This document shows positions 55,059-62,355 of a stretch of 64,000 bases of DNA, piece after piece. Under the pieces are notes generated by a model. It was not told where the DNA came from. It saw only the letters and a list, made by a program, of their open reading frames with translations, and made no database searches. Numbering within the stretch: the stretch's first letter is position 1; every line of letters starts with the position of its first letter. A program made the position numbers and the translations under genes. This DNA comes from Sesamum alatum (Eukaryota > Streptophyta > Magnoliopsida > Lamiales > Pedaliaceae), in assembly GCA_034509735.1 (NCBI GenBank), contig JACGWO010000004.1, positions 10,459,395 through 10,523,394 of the forward strand, in the 5' to 3' direction.

Positions 55059-57564
55059 AAATTTAAAATTATCTGTTATAACAGAAATAAATTCTGAAGA
55101 TGAAAACAATGAAGAGTCTGATAAATCAGAAAATGAGGGATCAGATAACGATGAATCCAATAGTTGTGAAGGAAATTGTGACTATTATAAAGCTTTATGT
55201 CATGCTAACGGATTATTTGTATTAACAAAAGAAGAAAGTTTTATTCTAGATCTTATAGATAAAATTCCTGATCCGGACGAGAAAAAGGAAATGTTACAAA
55301 AATATTTAGAATCTTATAAAGACCGAAAACCTGAGAAAAAATTAAAGATAAAAGAGCCGGAAGCTTATAATTTTAAAGAAATAATGAATAGAGTTAAAAA
55401 CTCTAATGTATCCACTTCTACAACTACAGAGGCCTCTACGGCAGAATTAAGACATGAAGTAAAAATTCTAAAACAAGAATTACAAGAACTAAAATCTAGA
55501 GTTTCTGCTCTTGAGATTAAATCTCATAATTATTCATCTAGCGATAATGAGGAAGAAATAAGAGTTGAAAAGGAAGAATTATTGCAAAAAGAGGAGTTAA
55601 ACTCTTTAACTTTTGTTAATATGGTAGACAGAGTTATAACCCATAAATGGCATACCAAGGTTACTATTGTTGTGCATAAAGAGTATTATTTTTCGGCCAT
55701 TGCCATGATAGATTCAGGAGCAGATTTAAACTGCATTAATGAAGGGTTAGTACCCTCTAGGTATTTTTCAAAAACGACTGAAGTCCTTAATGCAGCAGAT
55801 GGAAGGAAATTACTAGTAAAATACAAATTACAAAACACTGCTGTTTGTAATAAAGGAATTTGTCTAGAAATGCCATTTATAATGGTAAAAAATCTCTCTC
55901 ATGACGTGATATTAGGAAATCCTTTTCTTCATATGCTTTATCCAATCAAAGAAGTATCCAAAGAGGGAATTACAAGTGTAGTAAAAGGAAATGAATTAAA
56001 GTTCAATTTTGTCACTCAGCCAAAATATCATGAGATTGACTTAATTCAAAAAACAATTGAAAGAAAAGAAAACTTTTTAAACTCTTTATCCCAAGAGATT
56101 AGTTATAAAAAATTAAAAGAGAAAATTTCTTCTCCTTATTTACAAAATAAAATCAAGGAATTACAATCTTATATAGAAAAAACAATCTGCTCAGATATTC
56201 CTAATGCCTTCTGGGAAAGGAAAAAACATGTTGTCTCTTTACCTTATGAGACTGATTTTAAAGAAAATCAGATTCCCACTAAAGCTAGACCCATTGCCAT
56301 GGGTCCTAGACATTTAGAAATATGCAAAAAGGAAATAGAGGAATTATTACTTAAAAAACTTATAAGGCCATCCCATAGTCCTTGGAGTTGTCCTGCCTTT
56401 TATGTAGAAAATGCAGCAGAACTTGAAAGAGGGGTTCCCAGGTTAGTTATAAACTACAAACCTCTAAACAAAGCTTTAAGGTGGATACGGTACCCAATTC
56501 CAAACAAAAAGGACCTTTTGAATAGGCTTTATTCAGCTAAAGTTATGTCAAAATTTGATATGAAATCAGGATTTTGGCAAATCCAAATAAAAGAAGAAGA
56601 TCGTTATAAGACGGCTTTCACTGTCCCTTTTGGCCATTATGAATGGAACGTTATGCCTTTCGGACTAAAGAATGCCCCTTCTGAATTTCAAAGGATTATG
56701 AATGACATATTTAATGCTTATACGGCATTTACAATAGTCTATATAGATGATGTCCTAATATTTTCAGAATCTATTGAACAACATTTTAAACATCTAAAAA
56801 TATTCATAGATGTTGTTGTGAGAGCAGGATTGGTTGTTTCTGCCAAAAAGATTAAACTCTTTCAGACCGAAATAAAATTTCTAGGGCATATTATTAGAGA
56901 AGGAACTATCTTCCCTATAGATCGAGCTATAATATTTGCTGAAAAATTTCCTGATGAAATCAAGGATAAAAATCAACTACAAAGGTTTCTTGGAAGTCTA
57001 AATTATGTTGCTGAATTTTATAAAGATTTGGCTTATGATGCTAAACCGTTATTTGAGAGACTCAAGAAAAACCCTCCAATTTGGAGCACCGAACACACTA
57101 ATGCAGTTAGGAAAATTAAAGCAAGAATTAAAGAAATTCCTTGTCTTGCAATTTCAAACCCAGATGCCTTCAAAATTGTTGAGACCGATGCTTCCGATGT
57201 AGGATATGGAGGAATACTTAAACAAAGGATTAATGATAAAGAATCATTAGTAAGGTTCACCTCGGGAGTATGGAGAGGACCTAGAGTTAATTACTCTACG
57301 GTTAAAAAGGAGATTTTGTCTATTGTTCTATGCATTCAAAAATTCGAAAGTGATTTATTAAATCAAAATTTTTTGTTACGAGTAGATTGCAAATCTGCAA
57401 AAGAGATATTACAAAAGGATGTTAAAAATTTAGCCTCGAAACAAATCTTTGCTAGGTGGCAAGCCATACTATCTGTATTCGATTTTGATATTGAGTTTAT
57501 TAAAGGATCACATAACTCCTTACCTGATTTTTTAACTCGTGAATTTTTGCAGGGAAAGCAATGA
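54997..57564 (+). CDS. EPRV protease-reverse transcriptase-RNase H
   Basis: An 855-codon uninterrupted frame, the longest in the window. Domains by residue: acidic linker 15-80; coiled coil about 145-190; aspartic protease with DSGAD at 239-243; RT about 420-690 with PSHSPWSCPAFYV, MKSGFWQI, FGLKNAPSEF and YIDDVL at 582-587; RNase H from about 727 with ETDAS. No integrase follows, which separates it from Ty3/gypsy elements of similar RT. It would copy pregenomic RNA to DNA within the capsid. The start at 54997 comes from the frame and not from biology: the real ORF continues upstream through the coat protein. Stop TGA 57562-57564 overlaps the ORF2 ATG. Confidence 0.95.
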   Translation: MKILKPRYKSFFIEESELEDENLKLSVITEINSEDENNEESDKSENEGSDNDESNSCEGNCDYYKALCHANGLFVLTKEESFILDLIDKIPDPDEKKEMLQKYLESYKDRKPEKKLKIKEPEAYNFKEIMNRVKNSNVSTSTTTEASTAELRHEVKILKQELQELKSRVSALEIKSHNYSSSDNEEEIRVEKEELLQKEELNSLTFVNMVDRVITHKWHTKVTIVVHKEYYFSAIAMIDSGADLNCINEGLVPSRYFSKTTEVLNAADGRKLLVKYKLQNTAVCNKGICLEMPFIMVKNLSHDVILGNPFLHMLYPIKEVSKEGITSVVKGNELKFNFVTQPKYHEIDLIQKTIERKENFLNSLSQEISYKKLKEKISSPYLQNKIKELQSYIEKTICSDIPNAFWERKKHVVSLPYETDFKENQIPTKARPIAMGPRHLEICKKEIEELLLKKLIRPSHSPWSCPAFYVENAAELERGVPRLVINYKPLNKALRWIRYPIPNKKDLLNRLYSAKVMSKFDMKSGFWQIQIKEEDRYKTAFTVPFGHYEWNVMPFGLKNAPSEFQRIMNDIFNAYTAFTIVYIDDVLIFSESIEQHFKHLKIFIDVVVRAGLVVSAKKIKLFQTEIKFLGHIIREGTIFPIDRAIIFAEKFPDEIKDKNQLQRFLGSLNYVAEFYKDLAYDAKPLFERLKKNPPIWSTEHTNAVRKIKARIKEIPCLAISNPDAFKIVETDASDVGYGGILKQRINDKESLVRFTSGVWRGPRVNYSTVKKEILSIVLCIQKFESDLLNQNFLLRVDCKSAKEILQKDVKNLASKQIFARWQAILSVFDFDIEFIKGSHNSLPDFLTREFLQGKQ
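57541..57560 (+). promoter_or_regulatory. Predicted 3' splice site before ORF2
   Basis: A T-rich tract and GAATTTTTGCAG|G place an acceptor AG at 57551-57552, eight bases before the ORF2 ATG. TTTTTTAACT about 25 bases upstream could serve as branch point. The same sequence precedes ORF2 in U2 (AG 4544-4545) and U8 (minus strand, 62365-62364). It lies inside the RNase H coding end, so coding constraint alone may explain conservation, but the match to the plant consensus is strong. Confidence 0.58.
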
Positions 57565-58708
57565 ACAAAGATAGAGCGTCATCCAGTAAAGGTAATATTA
57601 ACCTAAATAAATTTCAACCATATAAACTGGCCTTTGAAAAGGACAGTAAAACGTTAAGAGAAGAAGCTTTAAAAGCTGTCCCTGAAGAAGAGAGGCTCAG
57701 AGAAGATGCCTACAAAATAGCAGTAAAATCTGCTTCTGCGAAAGAACATGTTTATCCCTATATTCCAATCTCCACTAATTGGATATCTCCGATTGAAGGA
57801 AAATATATGCATTTGTCCTCAGAAGAAGTAATGAACTTCTATCTAAAAAATTTTACAGACCCTTTCCTCTATCCGAAAGACTTCTTGTATTATCAAGAAA
57901 TATTAACATATACTGGATCAGTGCAATTTTGATTCCACCATAAGATCTGGTGGAGAATGGGCTTTCTCAAAAGCTTATATTATCAAAGTTATAACTCCTG
58001 AACAATGGGAAGGAGATTTGTATCGATTTAAAGAAATTGTGCCTGATACCAAGTATCCTCATAGGAATAAGTTATATTTCAATTATTTTGATTATATCAA
58101 AGCTTGGGACATCGCCCTCTGCTACGAAAATAGACAAAGAAAACATAGCTGGTTTCTGCAGTTCAAAGAACTTAAGACACTTAATTTCCCTCAATGGTTC
58201 ATATGTTGGTTTGCTAATTGGGGATTATATCCTATTATTTTACCACATAAAATTAGATTGATTTATGAAGACTTTGTCAAGACCAATGTGTCCATGAAAG
58301 CTCATGGGCTTATGTTTACCGCTCTTTATCAAATACCATGGATTATTCGGTGGGATGTAGTTGTATCAAAAAGAACATTTCAAAAGTTAGGAGAAAGTCT
58401 TGAAAATATTCCCTATGTAGGAAGAAGGATACTTATTAAATGGTGGGATAAATTTGAGTTCTTCAAAGACTCAGTCTTCTCTGTACGAGGGATTATTGAC
58501 CTGGAACCGATTACACCGACTAAATCAAAGTCCAAAAAGGAAATCTCTGAGGTATTGAAGGAATTGCTTTCAAGTGCATCAAAGAAGGATTTGAAAAAAT
58601 CAAATCAAAGAATTGCTCGAGTCATCAAATGACGAGGACGAAGAAATGATGAGCCAGAACACAGAACACTCTGATCCCATGCAAGATGCTCAGGATCCTT
58701 ATCAGTAG
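57561..58708 (+). pseudogene. EPRV ORF2 protein, unit U5, two frameshifts
   Basis: ORF2 begins at ATG 57561, overlapping the polyprotein stop as ATGA, and ends at TAG 58706-58708. Open parts are 57561-57932 and 58018-58632. The breaks are one extra T near 57930 and one extra A near 58598, both in short runs. The layout is: basic/acidic N-terminus, a middle rich in Trp, Tyr and Phe (YFDYIKAWDIALCYENR, WFICWFANWG, IPWIIRWDVVV, IKWWDKFEF), and an acidic Ser/Asp tail. No catalytic motif and no TAV-type signature are apparent. By position it corresponds to the ORF of unknown function behind the polyprotein in tungro- and florendo-type viruses. Confidence 0.87.
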
Positions 58709-59157
58709 CACAAAGGCCAACTTCAAAGAGTCCATGATTGAAGACAAACCACTGTTCAACAACAGTAAAGATTCTCTCCATTGACGTAAAGATGATGGGA
58801 AGTGACTTAAAGTAGATTCTCATATCTTTGAAGATAAGATTCTCTTATCTTCAGATATCTTCAGGAGATTTATGCTGGTCTCCCGAGTATTCTCCCCTCC
58901 TTATAAAAGGAGAGTAGCATAGGTCCGAGGGAGGCATCTTAGAAAACTCAGCCTTGTTACTATCTTTGTAATATTACTTTCTTCTTGTGATAATAAAACT
59001 CTCTTTATCTATATCTATCTCTTCCTGCTTCCTCTCTATTTGGTACCCTAGTATTACACTAATCCGCCGCCAGTATCACACTAATCCGCCACTAGTATCA
59101 CACTAATCCGCTGTGAACGCCATCGTGACCGTAGTCTTCGCGTTCGTTTTGGTAGCC
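58709..59157 (+). promoter_or_regulatory. EPRV intergenic promoter region, unit U5
   Basis: TGACGTAA at 58782-58789 (as-1-like), GAAGATAAGA inverted repeat at 58830-58852, TATAAAA at 58902-58908, AATAAA at 58992-58997, triple 22-bp repeat at 59050-59113. About 20 bp between TATA box and polyadenylation signal present in other units are missing here (near 58980). It carries the variant GTCCGAGGGAGG, shared with U8. Because the following DNA is inverted, transcription from here reads into antisense ORF2 and RNase H (59158-60180). Confidence 0.83.
59050..59113 (+). repeat. Triple ~22-bp direct repeat in EPRV leader (U5)
   Basis: Three tandem AGTATCACACTAATCCGCC-type units, as in U1-U3 and U8. 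Confidence 0.85.
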
Positions 59158-59547
59158 ACCAGATCTTATGGTGGAATCAAATTGCACTGATCCAGTATAT
59201 GTTAATATTTCTTGATAATACAAGAAGTCTTTCGGATAGAGGAAAGGGTCTGTAAAATTTTTTAGATAGAAGTTCATTACTTCTTCTGAGGACAAATGCA
59301 TATATTTTCCTTCAATCGGAGATATCCAATTAGTGGAGATTGGAATATAGGGATAAACATGTTCTTTCGCAGAAGCAGATTTTACTGCTATTTTGTAGGC
59401 ATCTTCTCTGAGCCTCTCTTCTTCAGGGACAGCTTTTAAAGCTTCTTCTCTTAACGTTTTACTGTCCTTTTCAAAGGCCAGTTTATATGGTTGAAATTTA
59501 TTTAGGTTAACATTACCTTTACTGGATGACGCTCTATCTTTGTTCAT
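59158..59547 (-). pseudogene. Inverted ORF2 N-terminal fragment, unit U6
   Basis: Minus-strand ORF2 starts at ATG 59547 and is open through the first ~130 codons to the join at about 59157, where plus-strand promoter sequence of U5 is attached. The open frame runs on for a few codons into the foreign sequence (to 59098). No ORF2 core or acidic tail is present. It forms an inverted partner to 57561-57950 of U5, with about 1.2 kb between the arms. Confidence 0.88.
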
Positions 59548-60180
59548 TGCTTTCCCTGCAAAAATTCACGAGTTAAAAAATCAGGTAAGGAGTTATGTGA
59601 TCCTTTAATAAACTCAATATCAAAATCGAATACAGATAGTATGGCTTGCCACCTAGCAAAGATTTGTTTCGAGGCTAAATTTTAACATCCTTTTGTAATA
59701 TCTCTTTTGCAGATTTGCAATCTACTCGTAAAAAAAATTTTGATTTAATAAATCACTTTCGAATTTTTGAATGCATAGAACAATAGACAAAATCTCCTTT
59801 TTAACCGTAGAGTAATTAACTATTAACTCTAGGTCCTCTCCATACTCCCGAGGTGAACCTTACTAATGATTCTTTATCATTAATCCTTTGTTTAAGTATT
59901 CCTCCATATCCTACATCGGAAGCATCGGTCTCAACAATTTTGAAGGCATCTGGGTTTGAAATTGCAAGACAAGGAATTTCTTTAATTCTTGCTTTAATTT
60001 TCCTAACTGCATTAGTGTGTTCGGTGCTCCAAATTGGAGGGTTTTTCTTGAGTCTCTCAAATAACGGTTTAGCATCATAAGCCAAATCTTTATAAAATTC
60101 AGCAACATAATTTAGACTTCCAAGAAACCTTTGTAGTTGATTTTTATCCTTGATTTCATCAGGAAATTTTTCAGCAAATA
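59545..60180 (-). pseudogene. Inverted RNase H fragment, unit U6
   Basis: This is the end of the polyprotein on the minus strand, from the ORF2 overlap back to the RT-RNase H connection (AEKFPDEIKDKNQLQRFLG). The ETDASDVGYGG segment is intact. A short duplicated ATTAACT near 59820 and one missing T near 59681 break the frame. At 60180 the sequence switches strand in the trinucleotide ATT and continues as plus-strand RT sequence (U7). Confidence 0.87.
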
Positions 60181-60414
60181 TTCCCACTAAAGCTAGACCC
60201 ATTGCCATGGGTCCTAGACATTTAGAAATATGCAAAAAGGAAATAGAGGAATTATTACTTAAAAAACTTATAAGGCCATCCCATAGTCCTTGGAGTTGTC
60301 CTGCCTTTTATGTAGAAAATGCAGCAGATGCAAGATGCTCAGGATCCTTATCAGTAGCACAAAGGCCAACTTCAAAGAGTCCATGATTGAAGACAAACCA
60401 CTGTTCAACAACAG
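60181..60414 (+). mobile_element. Chimeric EPRV fragment, unit U7 (plus strand)
   Basis: Two plus-strand pieces are joined. 60181-60328 corresponds to the RT fingers region (56272-56418, PRHLEICKKEIEELL to FYVENAA). 60329-60414 corresponds to the end of ORF2 and start of the intergenic region (58681-58766). The join has GCA in common. It lies between minus-strand units, so the small block is flanked by strand switches on both sides. Confidence 0.86.
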
Positions 60415-60625
60415 TGGCCGAATACTTTGATTGATCTGATCTTTTAGGTATTTAATATATCTTTTGGTGTACTCGATTTTTAACTTTAACTTGGATAAAT
60501 AATTACCCTTTTCTTTTGGTGTACTCGATTTTTAACTTTAACTTGGATAAATAATTACCCTTTTGAATATAATAATCACGGTATGGCAGAATATCAACAC
60601 TTCTGTAAGAAGTAAATGAAGACAT
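60415..60625 (-). pseudogene. Truncated small EPRV ORF, unit U8, with 51-bp duplication
   Basis: Minus-strand copy of the 79-codon small ORF: start ATG at 60625, cut at 60415 after about 50 codons. A 51-bp segment (CTTTTGGTGTACTCG onward) is repeated directly near 60462-60564. The duplication is a multiple of three, so the frame itself is not broken by it. The matching predicted splice donor lies just upstream on the minus strand at 60633. Confidence 0.82.
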
Positions 60626-60784
60626 ATACGTACCTTCAGGATCTTTAAGATCCTTATGGCGAGACCAGGGACGAGGACTTCTTCCGGCCTTACCCCCCTC
60701 CTCAGAACCACATCAGATGGCTCTGATACCACAAGGGTACCAGCTACCAAAACGAACGCGAAGACTACGGTCACGATGGCGTTC
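60626..60784 (-). promoter_or_regulatory. EPRV leader with primer binding site, unit U8
   Basis: The minus strand carries the primer site TGGTATCAGAGCC (60731-60719), the tiny upstream ORF and the donor GTACGT. The sequence runs without a break from the intergenic region through the primer site into the small ORF. This copy therefore crosses the conventional genome ends, as expected of a circular or tandem template. Confidence 0.85.
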
Positions 60785-61210
60785 ACAGCGGATTAGTGTG
60801 ATACTAGTGGCGGATTAGTGTGATACTGGCGGCGGATTAGTGTAATACTAGGGTACCAAATAGAGAGGAAGCAGGAAGAGATAGATATAGATAAAGAGAG
60901 GTTTTATTATCACAAGAACAAAACTTACAATACTTATGAAAGTAATATTACAAAGATAGTAACAAGGCTGAGTTTTCTAAGATGCCTCCCTCGGACCTAT
61001 GCTACTCTCCTTTTATAAGGAGGGGAGAATACTCGGGAGACCAGCATAAATCTCCTGAAGATATCTGAAGATAAGAGAATCTTATCTTCAAAGATATGAG
61101 AATCTACTTTAAGTCACTTCCCATCATCTTTACGTCAATGGAGAGAATCTTTACTGTTGTTGAACAGTGGTTTGTCTTCAATCATGGACTCTTTGAAGTT
61201 GGCCTTTGTG
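60785..61210 (-). promoter_or_regulatory. EPRV intergenic promoter region, unit U8 (leftward)
   Basis: On the minus strand: as-1-like TGACGTAA at 61137-61130, TATAAAA at 61017-61011, AATAAA at 60908-60903, triple 22-bp repeat at 60850-60787. It shares GTCCGAGGGAGG after the TATA box with U5 but lacks the ~20-bp deletion of U5. It points left, towards U7, U6 and the U5 promoter. Confidence 0.83.
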
Positions 61211-62355
61211 CTACTGATAAGGATCCTGAGCATCTTGCATGGGATCAGAGTGTTCTGTGTTCTGGCTCATCATTTCTTCGTCCTCGTCATCTGATGACTC
61301 GAGCAATTCTTTGATTTGATTTTTCAAATCCTTCTTTGATGCACTTGAAAGCAATTCCTTCAATACCTCAGAGATTTCCTTTTTGGACTTTGATTTAGTC
61401 GGTGTAATCGGTTCCAGGTCAATAATCCCTCGTACAGAGAAGACTGAGTCTTTGAAGAATTCAAATTTATCCCACCATTTAATAAGTATCCTTCTTCCTA
61501 CATAGGGAATATTTTCAAGACTTTCTCCTAACTTTTGAAATGTTCTTTTTGATACAACTACATCCCACCGAATAATCCATGGTATTTGATAAAGAGCGGT
61601 AAACATAAGCCCATGAGCTTTCATGGACACATTGGTCTTGACAAAGTCTTCATAAATCAATCTAATTTTATGTGGTAAAATAATAGGATATAATCCCAAT
61701 TAGCAAACCAACATATGAACCATTGAGGGAAATTAAGTGTCTTAAGTTCTTTGAACTGCAGAAACCAGCTATGTTTTCTTTGTCTATTTTCGTAGCAGAG
61801 GGCGATGTCCAAAGCTTTGATATAATCAAAATAATTGAAATATAACTTATTCCTATGAGGATACTTGGTATCAGGCACAATTTCTTTAAATCGATACAAA
61901 TCTCCTTCCCATTGTTCAGGAGTTATAACTTTGATAATATAAGCTTTTGAGAAAGCCCATTCTCCACCAGATCTTATGGTGGAATCAAATTGCACTGATC
62001 CAGTATATGTTAATATTTCTTGATAATACAAGAAGTCTTTCGGATAGAGGAAAGGGTCTGTAAAATTTTTAGATAGAAGTTCATTACTTCTTCTGAGGAC
62101 AAATGCATATATTTTCCTTCAATCGGAGATATCCAATTAGTGGAGATTGGAATATAGGGATAAACATGTTCTTTCGCAGAAGCAGATTTTACTGCTATTT
62201 TGTAGGCATCTTCTCTGAGCCTCTCTTCTTCAGGGACAGCTTTTAAAGCTTCTTCTCTTAACGTTTTACTGTCCTTTTCAAAGGCCAGTTTTATATGGTT
62301 GAAATTTATTTAGGTTAACATTACCTTTACTGGATGACGCTCTATCTTTGTTCAT
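61211..62355 (-). pseudogene. EPRV ORF2 protein, unit U8, frameshifted
   Basis: Minus-strand ORF2 from ATG 62355 (overlapping the polyprotein stop) to TAG 61213-61211. Open pieces are 62031-61657 and 61699-61211. Breaks: an extra T near 62291, a missing T near 62070 and a missing G near 61695, all in short runs. One residue differs in the core (KALDIALC where others have KAWDIALC). The last 149 codons equal those of U2 and U3. As in other units, the acceptor TTTTTGCAG stands just upstream. Confidence 0.87.

Larger units (their letters stand above)
51495..59157 (+). mobile_element. Near-complete EPRV genome, unit U5
   Basis: The only unit in the window that keeps primer site, small ORF, movement protein, coat protein, protease, RT, RNase H, ORF2 and intergenic region in order. 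A ~40-bp stretch (ACGCCATCGTGACCG onward) is present at both ends, at 51515 and 59117, giving a circular genome length of about 7.6 kb. That is normal for Caulimoviridae (7-9 kb). Its 5' end repeats GTAGCTGGTACCCTTGTG twice (about 51496 and 51550) around the terminal redundancy, so the end was rearranged at integration. It has no integrase and no LTRs. Confidence 0.93.

Noticed and set aside
54997..57564. Interpretation as a Ty3/gypsy retrotransposon
   Set aside because: The RT is related, but there is no integrase, no LTR, a 30K movement protein is fused upstream, and a 35S-like promoter with a Met-tRNA site follows the pararetrovirus order.
57561..58708. ORF2 as a caulimovirus transactivator/viroplasmin (TAV)
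   Set aside because: The position fits, but I see none of the TAV signature residues. I left the function open.
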